A DNA stretch of 64,000 nt, taken from positions 1 to 64,000 of the forward strand of contig CALARR010000208.1 of assembly GCA_937889015.1 (NCBI GenBank), in the 5' to 3' direction. Position numbers and translations under genes: made by a program. The notes under the pieces are model-generated. The model saw nothing but the letters and a program-made list of their open reading frames with translations. It made no database searches and had not been told where the DNA came from. The stretch's first letter is position 1; each line of letters opens with the position of its first letter. Source of the DNA: an uncultured Planctomycetales bacterium. GTDB taxonomy: Bacteria; Planctomycetota; Planctomycetia; Pirellulales; Thermoguttaceae. This document shows positions 44,597 to 52,740 of the stretch, piece after piece.

Positions 44597-45784
44597 ATGA
44601 GTTTGCAGCACACGCGCCGCGGCATCCAGACCGTCATGCTGGCCATCACCCTGGTCGGCGTGTTTGTCTTGCACGGCAACTGCGAGCGATGGTGCCCCTT
44701 CGGCGGCGTAGAAGCCCTTGGGACCTACATCGCCGAAGGGAACATGATCTGTTCGCTGGGGGTCTCGAATTTCTTCATCCTGGCGGGCGTGCTGCTGGCC
44801 ACGTTGCTGTTGCGGCGTGCCTTTTGTGGCTACCTGTGTCCGATCGGCACGCTTTCGGAATGGCTGCAGGCCCTGGGCCGGCGGTTGGGGTTGCCGACCC
44901 TGACGGTACCGCCCAGGGCCGACCGGGCTTTGGCTCTGGCCAAGTACGTCCTGCTGGCCGTGATCCTGTACTTCACCTGGCAGGCCGGCGAGTTGATCTT
45001 CCGCGGGTTCGATCCCTGTTACGCCCTGATTAGCCGCCATGGTCCGGACATCACCTCTTGGGCCTATGTCTCGGCCGCGGCCGTGGCCGTGGCCTCGCTG
45101 GTGATGATGGTCCCCTTCTGCCGCTGGTTTTGCCCCCTGGCCGCTGTGCTCAACCCGTTTTCCCGCTTCGCTCTGGCTCGGGTGAAACGCGATCCGCAGA
45201 CCTGCACCAACTGCCGGCAGTGCGCCAAGGCCTGTCCGATGCAGATCGAAGTCGATCGACTCCAGGAGGTGACCGCGGCCCGGTGCGTGTCGTGTCTGAA
45301 TTGCCTGGACAAGTGCCGCAGTCCGCGCGGCCATGCGCTGCGTTGGGGTCCGCCCGAGATGCTGGGCCGGCAGTGGTCGCAAGCCGTCTTGGTTTTGGTT
45401 CTCGTGGGCTGCACCAGCGCGGCGGTGGCAGCCAGCTACTGGTTTCCCATGGCCTCGTTTGTACGGAGCAGCCCGCGACCGCTGCCGGCGCAGGTCGCCG
45501 TGGTGGAGTTGCAGGTGGATGAGATGACCTGCCGGGGTCGGGGAAACCTGCTGTACTTCTTCCTGGAGCGCGACGACCTGTACCAGGTGCCCGGCTGGTT
45601 CCGCATCGAGGCCTGGCCCGGCCCGGGCTATGCGCGCGTGCGGATGTCCTACGACGCAGGGCAGGGGAGTGACGAGGCGATCCGCAAGGCGATTACCGAG
45701 CCCTATTTTGACGTCGGTTTCGGCTGGCGTATGTCCCCTTTCAGGATTCAGGGCTACGACCCGCTGGGGCTGGGGCTGCCGTAA
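44597..45784 (+). CDS. NapH/CcoG-like membrane 4Fe-4S protein with HMA-like tail
   Basis: 395 residues. About five membrane segments are interleaved with three cytosolic Cys pairs (CERWCPFGG, FCGYLCPIGTL, CRWFCPLAAV), followed by two ferredoxin-type clusters (CTNCRQCAKACP and CVSCLNCLDKC), the plan of NapH, NosR and CcoG proteins. A final membrane segment leads to about 90 residues resembling a heavy-metal-associated ferredoxin-like fold (VVELQVDEMTCRGRGN), a non-standard CxxxG instead of CxxC. It should move electrons from the quinone pool or cytosol to the periplasm; the acceptor is not encoded nearby except possibly the Cys-cluster protein upstream. Confidence 0.88.
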   Translation: MSLQHTRRGIQTVMLAITLVGVFVLHGNCERWCPFGGVEALGTYIAEGNMICSLGVSNFFILAGVLLATLLLRRAFCGYLCPIGTLSEWLQALGRRLGLPTLTVPPRADRALALAKYVLLAVILYFTWQAGELIFRGFDPCYALISRHGPDITSWAYVSAAAVAVASLVMMVPFCRWFCPLAAVLNPFSRFALARVKRDPQTCTNCRQCAKACPMQIEVDRLQEVTAARCVSCLNCLDKCRSPRGHALRWGPPEMLGRQWSQAVLVLVLVGCTSAAVAASYWFPMASFVRSSPRPLPAQVAVVELQVDEMTCRGRGNLLYFFLERDDLYQVPGWFRIEAWPGPGYARVRMSYDAGQGSDEAIRKAITEPYFDVGFGWRMSPFRIQGYDPLGLGLP

Positions 45785-45820
45785 GGCCGCGGGCGGTGGT
45801 CGCGGGGCGGCCGTCATCCG

Positions 45821-46435
45821 TCACGGGTGTTCCTCGGCGTGGCTGCGTTCGTATACGCCCTGGTCCGTGACGACCTTGTCCATCCGCACATCGTGGGGCA
45901 GCATGGGGACCTCGTCTAGCATCTGGCACTCGAAGGCCAAGGCCACGCGCGGTGTGTCGTGCCGGATGCGTTTGAGAAAGAGGTCGTAGTAGCCTTTGCC
46001 ATGGCCGATCCGTCCTCCGCGGCGGTCGAAGGCCACGCCGGGAATGACGGCCAGGTCGATTGCGGCAGGATCCACCTGGCGCCCTGCCAGCGCGCGCAAC
46101 TCAGCCCTGGGCTCCAAGACGTGAAAATGCCCCGCGGCTAGTTCCTCCATCGCCTGTAACCGAAACAGGTGGATCGCTCCCTCGGCCATGAAGGGCACCA
46201 CCACCTGTTTGCCGGCGGACCAGGCTGCGGGCAGGAAGTGCTGCGTGTCGGCCTCGTGCGGGAGGTTGACGTAGAACATCACCACGCGCGCTTGGCGATA
46301 CTCGGGCAACTCGGCCAAGCGATCGGTGATGCGCCGGCTGAGAGTCAAGCGGTCAGCAAGACCGCGGCGCGCCGCCTCGGCCTGGGCCCGAAGCTCGGCC
46401 TTATACTGCGCGATGCGGTTCACGTCGAGGATCAT
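45821..46435 (-). CDS. 5-formyltetrahydrofolate cyclo-ligase
   Basis: 204 residues. The family motifs are complete: R/K-rich N-terminus (QYKAELRAQAEAARRG), VMFYVNLPHEADTQ, VIPGVAFDRRGGRIGHGKGYYD with the ATP/Mg loop, and a C-terminal HDVRMDKVVTDQGV. It converts 5-formyl-THF to 5,10-methenyl-THF with ATP, salvaging folate and removing an inhibitory by-product. Start at 46435 follows AAGGAGG. It has its own near-consensus promoter and probably stands alone. Confidence 0.95.
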   Translation of the reverse strand: MILDVNRIAQYKAELRAQAEAARRGLADRLTLSRRITDRLAELPEYRQARVVMFYVNLPHEADTQHFLPAAWSAGKQVVVPFMAEGAIHLFRLQAMEELAAGHFHVLEPRAELRALAGRQVDPAAIDLAVIPGVAFDRRGGRIGHGKGYYDLFLKRIRHDTPRVALAFECQMLDEVPMLPHDVRMDKVVTDQGVYERSHAEEHP

Positions 46436-46462
46436 TCACTCGGCCTCCTTGGTTGACCTGTC

Positions 46463-46491
46463 ATTATCCGCCGCATGGCCAAAGCGATCAA
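46463..46491 (-). promoter_or_regulatory. Promoter of the 5-formyl-THF cyclo-ligase gene
   Basis: Minus strand TTGATC (46486-46491), 17-base spacer, GATAAT (46463-46468), about 28 bases before the start codon. One or two mismatches per hexamer. Confidence 0.55.
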
Positions 46492-46714
46492 GACGGACCG
46501 CTGAGGAGCAATAGACGGATGACTGATGATTCACGCCCCGATCGAAGCTCGAAGTGCAAACGATGGAGCGGTGATGACTCGCCTTCGCTTGCGTTTCAGG
46601 CTTCCCCATCGCGCTGTGCGATTCAGACCCCAGGAGGCCTTGAGAAACCGGGCGGAGGCGACAGGCGGGGCTTGAGCGAATGGCCGGCGTGTGGCCCCTG
46701 CGCTCCAGGCCAGG

Positions 46715-47788
46715 TCAGGCGTGTTGCTCTTGGCGCAGTTCAAACACGGTTTGAAAGATGGCCCCCACCTGCTCGTCGCTCACCTGCTGGTCCATGTTGA
46801 TGCAGCAGACTCCGGTCCGCCAAGGATCGTCCGACGCCGCCACGAGAGTACGGATCGTGTCGCGAATGGCCTCTGGAGTCTGCCTTACGATTTCCACAGG
46901 GCTCAGACGCAGATTAAGGAAGGTGCCGGGCAGATGCCGTCGCAGGCAGGCGACGTCGCCCCCCCAGCCTACGTCCAGGAAATCCAGGTGCGGAACCTTG
47001 GCATATGAGGCTGCGAAGCGGTGGGGATCGGCCCCACAATGATGGATGCCATACGGCCGCCAGCGCTCACTCCAAGCCACGTCGAAGGGCAGAAAGAACT
47101 GCTCGTAGGTACGCGTAGAGATCATCACATTGGAGCACTCGCTGTGCAGGTGCACCGGCCGGGCCAGGTGCCGCACGTTGCGGTTGACGCTCACCGAGGT
47201 GCTGCCCGTGGCCGCCATGATCCCCTGCGTGAAACGTTCGCTCACCGCGGCGATGGCGGTGGCAAACGCCGCGGCGTCGTCGGGTTGGTCGACCAGGTCC
47301 ATGAGAAAGGCCTGGCCGCGAAGATCCAAGGCCGTGTTCAGCACGCCGCCCCAGCCCACATCGCCCGTCAGGTAGCCGAACCGCTTCTTGAGGGCCTCGA
47401 GCAACTGTTCGAAACGGCGGAAGGCCGGGCTGCGGAAGGCGTCGTCGACCGACAGGTCCAGGCTCTCGCGCGAGGTCGGGATGACCTGGGGCGAACTATC
47501 AGCCAAGAACTCGATCCGGCAGCCCAGCATGGCGGAGGTGAGATAGCCGGCGGCCAGGTGCACGGGTCCGATCACAGGCCGGTCCTCGTTGCGCGCTTCG
47601 CCCAGCCCAAAGCGTCCCCAGCGATCGTAGAGCACCTGCTCCATGTGGCGTTCAACTTCCACGCGTCGTGCCGGGTGGAAGAAGAAGTCCTCGTCAAACG
47701 TGATTCCGGCGTGGTGATGCCACCAGGAGGGATGCAAAACAACCTCCACGGGCAGCATGTGCGTGAGAAGCGGATTGCGGCTGTTCAC
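46715..47788 (-). CDS. Uroporphyrinogen-decarboxylase-fold protein 2
   Basis: 357 residues. URO-D-like barrel with YGIHHCGADPHRFAASYA as the His/Cys metal segment and a long N-terminal part (MLPVEVVLHPSWWHHHAG). It is clearly a homologue of the product at 42191 but with little identity outside the barrel core. The start is GTG at 47788; an internal ATG ten codons later is possible. The gene begins 55 bp after the esterase stop, so the two may be one transcript. A methyl-transfer or decarboxylation role is likely, the substrate unknown. Confidence 0.82.
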   Translation of the reverse strand: MNSRNPLLTHMLPVEVVLHPSWWHHHAGITFDEDFFFHPARRVEVERHMEQVLYDRWGRFGLGEARNEDRPVIGPVHLAAGYLTSAMLGCRIEFLADSSPQVIPTSRESLDLSVDDAFRSPAFRRFEQLLEALKKRFGYLTGDVGWGGVLNTALDLRGQAFLMDLVDQPDDAAAFATAIAAVSERFTQGIMAATGSTSVSVNRNVRHLARPVHLHSECSNVMISTRTYEQFFLPFDVAWSERWRPYGIHHCGADPHRFAASYAKVPHLDFLDVGWGGDVACLRRHLPGTFLNLRLSPVEIVRQTPEAIRDTIRTLVAASDDPWRTGVCCINMDQQVSDEQVGAIFQTVFELRQEQHA

Positions 47789-47843
47789 GGTGAGGAACGA
47801 CCTTCAAAATGCCCCAACGCAGGCCTTTTGCATCCGATGCAGA

Positions 47844-48794
47844 CTAACGGGCGCCGTCCACCGGCAGCATGTTCAGGGACTTGAGGAACTCGACACTTTG
47901 CTGCCAGGCCTTATTCAGCAGGTCGGCGTCGCGCATCAGGTACCCATGGCTGCCCCCCTCGTGTACGATCAGTTCGCAGCGGTTGCCCGCCTTGCGCATG
48001 GCCTCGCGGAACCGTTCCGAACCGTGGAAGGGGGTCGTGGTGTCGCCGGTGGCATGAAACACGATCGTAGGCGGCAGGCCCGGCTTCACACGGTGTACCG
48101 GGGAGATCTGCTGCCAGTCGGGGCCGCACTTGGCGTTGCCATAGCCGGCGGTCGAGGTGTCGATCACGGGGAAGTACAGGACCAGGGTGTTGGGCGCCGA
48201 GGAGACCGAGGTATCCTCGCCGGCCTCGTCGACCCCGTCGAACAGGGCTGTGGCCGCCGCCACGTGCGCGCCGGCCGAACCGCCGCTGGCCACGATCTTC
48301 TGGGGATCGATGCCCAACTCGGCCGCATGCGCGCGGATCCAGCGCACGGCGGAGCGGCCGTCCTTGACGCACTCGAAGGGGGTGGTGGCGGCCGGTCCCT
48401 TCTTCATCAGACGGTACTGCAGACTGATGCCGAGCATGCCCTGTTTGGCGAAGTAGTCGGCGAAGGGATAGAACCGGCGTGGTTCACCGCCCGTCCAGCC
48501 GCCGCCGTGGATGGCCAGAAAGCAGGGCCGCCGATCGGTAGGCTTATGTCCGGCGGGCTCGAAGACGTGCAGCGAAAGCTCGCGATCGCCGACTTTCTTG
48601 TAGACCACGACGCGCGTGGGTTCGAGTTTCGCGGCCATCTCGCTGACGGGGTCGGCCGCCTTCGCCGCACTCTTGGCGACGGCCTTGGCTTTGTCGGGCG
48701 TGGTCTTCTTGTCGGCGGCCGAAGCCACGGCCATCGTGAGGATCAGTCCGACGCAAAGGGCCGCTGTGGCGGCAGAGATCGGTTTGCATGTCAT
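47844..48794 (-). CDS. Exported alpha/beta-hydrolase (acetyl-esterase/lipase type)
   Basis: 316 residues. Signal peptide about 1-27 then a Lys/Ala-rich linker. The hydrolase has the HGGGW oxyanion motif (FLAIHGGGWTGG), the nucleophile elbow GGSAGA, an acid residue in HATGDTTTPFHGS and the catalytic His in HEGGSHGY. This is the BD-FAE/HSL-like branch that removes acyl groups from carbohydrates or small esters, consistent with the many glycan genes here. Start at 48794 lies 10 bases after AGGAG. Confidence 0.92.
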   Translation of the reverse strand: MTCKPISAATAALCVGLILTMAVASAADKKTTPDKAKAVAKSAAKAADPVSEMAAKLEPTRVVVYKKVGDRELSLHVFEPAGHKPTDRRPCFLAIHGGGWTGGEPRRFYPFADYFAKQGMLGISLQYRLMKKGPAATTPFECVKDGRSAVRWIRAHAAELGIDPQKIVASGGSAGAHVAAATALFDGVDEAGEDTSVSSAPNTLVLYFPVIDTSTAGYGNAKCGPDWQQISPVHRVKPGLPPTIVFHATGDTTTPFHGSERFREAMRKAGNRCELIVHEGGSHGYLMRDADLLNKAWQQSVEFLKSLNMLPVDGAR

Positions 48795-48947
48795 TGTGGC
48801 ATAACTCCTGGCTGGCTTGTTAATCCGGCGCGAGGTCCCGAGGTGGGCATGGATGAAACGGCATACTTGGGGTATTTTATCTCCTTCCGGCATCGCCCTG
48901 CAACGCATGGCCTTGGTTTGACATGCTTCTTTCCCCCAGAGGTCCTC

Positions 48948-49622
48948 ATGTTTGGCGTGATTTTCGATATGGACGGCGTGCTGGTCGATTCCTACGGGCC
49001 GCACTTCGAGAGTTGGCAGGGCATGGCCGCCGAGCGGGGCCTGTCGGTGACCGAAGAGCAGTTTGGCGCGACCTTCGGACGCACCAGCCGCGAATCGATG
49101 ATCACCTTCTGGGGCCACGGCCGCTACAGCGACGAGCAGATCCGGCAGATGGACCATCGCAAGGAGGAACTGTTCCGCGAGATCCTGGCCCGGCGAATGC
49201 CGATCATGCCCGGCGCCAGGGAACTGCTGGCCGCCCTGCGTGAGGCCGGGTTTCGATTGGCGGTCGGCTCTTCGGCCCCGCCGGAGAATCTGAAGGTGGT
49301 CCTGAGCCACTTCGAAGGGGATGTCTTCGACGCCGTGGTGTCGGGCGCGGACGTCGATCGCGGCAAGCCGGACCCACAGGTTTTTGTGACGGCCGCGGCC
49401 CGACTGCGGATTCCGCCCGAGTGGTGCGCGGTGATCGAGGATGCCCCGGCCGGCATTCAGGCCGCCCAGGCCGCCGGCGCCGCCTGTATCGGCCTGGCGA
49501 GCACGGGCCGCACGCGGGAATCGTTGGCCGAGGCCGACCTTGTGGTCGACCAACTCAGCCAGCTTTCGCCGGCCAAGGTGGCCGAGGTGATCGAGGCCCA
49601 TATCCGGTCGTGCAACGAGTAG
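48948..49622 (+). CDS. HAD-superfamily hydrolase, beta-phosphoglucomutase-like
   Basis: 224 residues. Motif I DMDGVLVDS with nucleophile Asp8 and general acid Asp10, motif II VGSSAPPENL, motif III Lys in DRGKPDPQVF and motif IV IEDAPAGIQAA. The helical cap between residues about 15 and 85 is of the phosphoglucomutase/phosphatase subtype. It probably acts on a sugar phosphate; phosphatase and mutase cannot be separated by sequence alone. Start follows AGAGGTCC. It is divergent from the esterase gene, with 153 bp between them. Confidence 0.93.
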   Translation: MFGVIFDMDGVLVDSYGPHFESWQGMAAERGLSVTEEQFGATFGRTSRESMITFWGHGRYSDEQIRQMDHRKEELFREILARRMPIMPGARELLAALREAGFRLAVGSSAPPENLKVVLSHFEGDVFDAVVSGADVDRGKPDPQVFVTAAARLRIPPEWCAVIEDAPAGIQAAQAAGAACIGLASTGRTRESLAEADLVVDQLSQLSPAKVAEVIEAHIRSCNE

Positions 49623-49689
49623 CGGTGAACGGCGGAATTGCAGACCGTGTGCTCGTGGCCTGACCGTCGATTCGGAAGACGACCGCGCA

Positions 49690-50604
49690 TCACTTGCCCA
49701 ATGCCAGGCGGAAGAAATTGGCCAGCACGATTCGGCCGTCGGGGTGCTCGTCGTCATAGGCTTCGGGGTGGAACTGCACTCCGTAGACCATGCGCTGCCG
49801 GTCCTTGATCGCCTGCACCCGGCATTCGGTCGAGGAGGCCAGCAGGTCGAAACCCGGCGGCACATCGGCCAACTGAAAAGCGTGCGTTTGCCTGAACAAG
49901 GGCTTGGCGGGCAGTCCGGCGAGAAGCGGGTCGGGCAGGCCGATCTGGATGGTGAGATAACCGCGTTCCTTGAACCGGCCCGGATGATAGTTAGGCATCG
50001 GATCCGGTTCGCCCGGGGCCAGTTCACGCATATACACGACCGGGATTCCATAAGCTTTGCCGATCAACTGGCAGCCGCCGCAGAAGCCGATCATGGGGAT
50101 CCTGGTCGTGCGGAGAAACTCGTAGAACTTCTCGTCGTCGGGCGGGATATCGGTTGTGCTTCGTCCGCTGATCAAGAGAGCCTTGATCTGCGGCTGGTTG
50201 AGCTCCGTTCCACGCAATTCGCTTTCGTGCACGACCAGGCAATCCAGTCCCGACAGTTCGGCAAACCGCGTGCGCATCTCGGCCGCATGGTGCGGCTTGG
50301 CCGAATCGAGCGACTCTCCCAATCCCTTGCGCACGATGGCGGCATGTTGGATATACAAGAACACCACCACCGGACGATCGAGCGTGGCCAGCGTTTGCGG
50401 CGCGTCGAAAACATTGCGCCAGGCTTCGTCGATCGATTTGTCGTTGGCCGCAGCGCAGATCGCGTTTGGAACCAAGACCGCCGCGAACGTCAAGGCGGCA
50501 AGCAGCTTGCCAAGGATTGAGGGAACCGGTCCCCGAGTCTGTCGGCAATCCAGTCTCGCTGCACCGCTTGAAGTGGCTGTGATGGATCTGGGATAGCCTC
50601 TCAT
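49690..50604 (-). CDS. Exported class I glutamine-amidotransferase-like protein
   Basis: 304 residues. Residues about 28-54 form a signal-peptide-like hydrophobic stretch (LGKLLAALTFAAVLVPNAIC, then AAAND), unusual for this fold. The amidotransferase triad is intact: Cys175 in MIGFCGGCQL, His279 and Glu281 in VQFHPEAY. In the cytoplasm such domains release ammonia from glutamine or hydrolyse gamma-glutamyl bonds; in the periplasm a gamma-glutamyl-peptide hydrolase is more plausible. Start at 50604 follows GGGAGG. It is 75 bp after the membrane miniprotein and close to the symporter gene, so uptake and hydrolysis of one substrate may be linked. Confidence 0.85.
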   Translation of the reverse strand: MRGYPRSITATSSGAARLDCRQTRGPVPSILGKLLAALTFAAVLVPNAICAAANDKSIDEAWRNVFDAPQTLATLDRPVVVFLYIQHAAIVRKGLGESLDSAKPHHAAEMRTRFAELSGLDCLVVHESELRGTELNQPQIKALLISGRSTTDIPPDDEKFYEFLRTTRIPMIGFCGGCQLIGKAYGIPVVYMRELAPGEPDPMPNYHPGRFKERGYLTIQIGLPDPLLAGLPAKPLFRQTHAFQLADVPPGFDLLASSTECRVQAIKDRQRMVYGVQFHPEAYDDEHPDGRIVLANFFRLALGK

Positions 50605-50679
50605 AGTTGCCTCCCAAGCGGAATAAACGTGAATGACCGTGACCAGTCGTGTGGTCGCGCTCTGCGCTCCGCCTTGGAA

Positions 50680-50841
50680 TCACTCGGGATCGTGCACGCG
50701 GTTGTTCTGGCTGAGACTGCGCGCCATGCGCACGATATCACGACCGCCGCGCCAGCCCACGTGAAACAGGAGATAACTGTACCAGGCAATGGAGCCCCAG
50801 ATCATGGCGGTCCAGAACCAGCGGAAGGGATCTTGCATCAT
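50680..50841 (-). CDS. 53-residue membrane miniprotein, probable symporter accessory subunit
   Basis: Starts MMQDPFRWFWTAMIWGSI and ends ARSLSQNNRVHDPE, with AGGAG four bases before the first ATG. One membrane segment (about 8-28) is followed by a basic amphipathic tail, giving a cytoplasmic C-terminus. It begins 21 bp after the symporter stop codon. Some sodium/solute symporters have such small partner subunits encoded next to them, but I do not recognise this family. The good ribosome site, hydrophobic content and position support a real gene. Confidence 0.75.
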   Translation of the reverse strand: MMQDPFRWFWTAMIWGSIAWYSYLLFHVGWRGGRDIVRMARSLSQNNRVHDPE

Positions 50842-50862
50842 GTATCTCCTCGCTCCTTGGCG

Positions 50863-52569
50863 CTAGGCCGCGGGCTCAGGGGATGCGGAATGGCCGAAGA
50901 GCGACCCCACCAGGAGACCGACGAAGGCCGAGACGAAGGCGGCCAGGCCGGCCCAGTCCACCGTGTAATACTCGGCCACCGTGGCCAGCCAGGAATCTGG
51001 GACGCTTTTGACGGCAATGTTGATTGCGATGTAGGCCAGGGGGCCAATGGCCCCCAGGATGATCGCGGCGGTCGCACCCACGCTGTTGGTCCATTTCCAG
51101 TACAAGGCGCCCACCAACAGGGCGAACATGCTCGCCATGTAGACCGTGCCGGTCAGCGCCAAGTAGTCCCAGGCGCCGCCCGGCAGTTTGTACCACAGGC
51201 CGTAGAACACCAGGAACGCGCCGATGGCCAGCACCAATGCGCGCACGGTCAGCAGTTTGGCCTTGGGCGAGAGAGGTTTGCGCAGGCACGGGCCGATAAT
51301 GTCGTTGTAGATCACCGTGGCCCAAGTCAGGAGATAGCCGCTGTCGGTCGACATTTCGGCGGCGAGCATGGCAGCCACGAGGATGCCGATCAGCACCGGC
51401 GGCATGACGTGGCCCAAAAACATCGGCAAGGCAGTGAGGCTGCCTTCGCCCAGCGGCAGTCCGCCGGCGACGTTGGTGAAGTAGAGAAAAGCCGCCGCTC
51501 CCCACAGCCCCGGCAAGCCAAACCGACCCACGAAATAGAACGAGGTTCGCACGTACATCTTCTTGGCAGTGCCGGCATCGCGCGCGGCCAGGACGCGAGC
51601 GATGGTCGTCTGCCAGGTGGTCATGATGGCGATTTGCAGCAGGGCTTGCCACAAGACCCACCAACCGCCACAACTCTGGACCGGGTTGAAGGGGTTCTGC
51701 ATCTTCACCAGCTTGGCGCCTTCCGGCAGGGTGTCGGCAATCACGTCCTTATCCTGCGGCGTCAGATCGGCCGGCTTCTTTTCGGCCAGGGCCGCGGGCC
51801 GTTGTTGTTGGTAGTGCTGCAACTGTTCGGCCGACAAGTCATGGGTATCGACCATCGTGATTTCGGACTGGTGCGCCTGCTGGAGCCCATCGACCAGTCC
51901 AGACCACCCCACGGACCAGATCACCACGGCCGAGGTGACGACGATCCCGGCGCCCATCACCAGGAACTGGAGATAATCGGTTACGAGCACCGAGAGCATG
52001 CCGCCTAGCACGGTGTACACGAGGACCACGGCCAGCAGGCCAGTCATGGCTGTCTCGAGCAGACCGAGCTCGAGGCCGAAGAGCGTGAACGTGGCCCTGG
52101 GATCGAGGCCCGCGACGTGGATCAGGAACTCGCCGCCTACGCGGAGGAAGATGCCCATGTTCAACAGGCCGCCGATGATCACCACCACGCCGGCCAGCCA
52201 GCGGACACGTTTGCCGTAGCGTTTTTCGAATAGTTCGGGAATAGTGATCACGCCGGCCGTGCGGAGGGGCACGATGATGAACCCGGTCAAGCCGATGAGC
52301 AGCATGGCCAGGCACCCCAGGACGCCGGGCAGCGCACCGGAGAAGCCGTTGCGAAAGCCGTTTTCCGCGGCGTACATCACGGTGACGATGCCCACCTCAG
52401 TGGCCGCCAGCGAGGCAATGCCCAGGTTGAGGTCCATTTCGCGGCCAGCGACCGCAAAATCCTCGACGTCTCTTACGTAGCGTCGCATCCACACGCCGGC
52501 GGCAGCACAGCCGATCATGTAGACGATGATGATGGTCCAGTCGATGGGCGTCAGCGCGATGTGGCTCAT
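50863..52569 (-). CDS. Sodium:solute symporter (SSS family)
   Basis: 568 residues with about 13-14 membrane segments. SSS features include the early GREMDLNLGIASLAATEVG region (sodium site in the first helix pair), FGLPGLWGAAAFLYF and STDSGYLLTWATVIYND. A polar loop of about 55 residues (about 233-290, HQSEITMVDTHDLSAEQLQ) is longer than usual. It should import a sugar, carboxylate or amino acid with sodium; the substrate is not predictable. It is followed after 21 bp by a miniprotein and then by the exported amidotransferase-like gene. Confidence 0.93.
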   Translation of the reverse strand: MSHIALTPIDWTIIIVYMIGCAAAGVWMRRYVRDVEDFAVAGREMDLNLGIASLAATEVGIVTVMYAAENGFRNGFSGALPGVLGCLAMLLIGLTGFIIVPLRTAGVITIPELFEKRYGKRVRWLAGVVVIIGGLLNMGIFLRVGGEFLIHVAGLDPRATFTLFGLELGLLETAMTGLLAVVLVYTVLGGMLSVLVTDYLQFLVMGAGIVVTSAVVIWSVGWSGLVDGLQQAHQSEITMVDTHDLSAEQLQHYQQQRPAALAEKKPADLTPQDKDVIADTLPEGAKLVKMQNPFNPVQSCGGWWVLWQALLQIAIMTTWQTTIARVLAARDAGTAKKMYVRTSFYFVGRFGLPGLWGAAAFLYFTNVAGGLPLGEGSLTALPMFLGHVMPPVLIGILVAAMLAAEMSTDSGYLLTWATVIYNDIIGPCLRKPLSPKAKLLTVRALVLAIGAFLVFYGLWYKLPGGAWDYLALTGTVYMASMFALLVGALYWKWTNSVGATAAIILGAIGPLAYIAINIAVKSVPDSWLATVAEYYTVDWAGLAAFVSAFVGLLVGSLFGHSASPEPAA

Positions 52570-52645
52570 GCGGCAACCTCAGGACACAGAAAAGGGCGGC
52601 TCGCGGCGGGAGCGAGGTGCGCAATCACGCAGCAATAGACCGCCG

Positions 52646-52674
52646 AATATAAGGGGCTCACCCAGCCCGGTCAA
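52646..52674 (-). promoter_or_regulatory. Promoter of the symporter operon
   Basis: Minus strand TTGACC (52669-52674), 17-base spacer, TATATT (52646-52651). Each hexamer is one base from consensus. About 75 bases before the start codon. Confidence 0.65.
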
Positions 52675-52740
52675 GGGACTGGAAAAGAAACGTGGAGCCA
52701 CGTCTGTTCGGCGGGAGTCTCCGCTCGACGCGTGGATCCT

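Noticed and set aside
48795..50051. In-frame N-terminal extension of the esterase gene across the HAD gene
   Set aside because: The extension runs antisense to a HAD protein with all four motifs. The esterase start at 48794 has AGGAG and a signal peptide.
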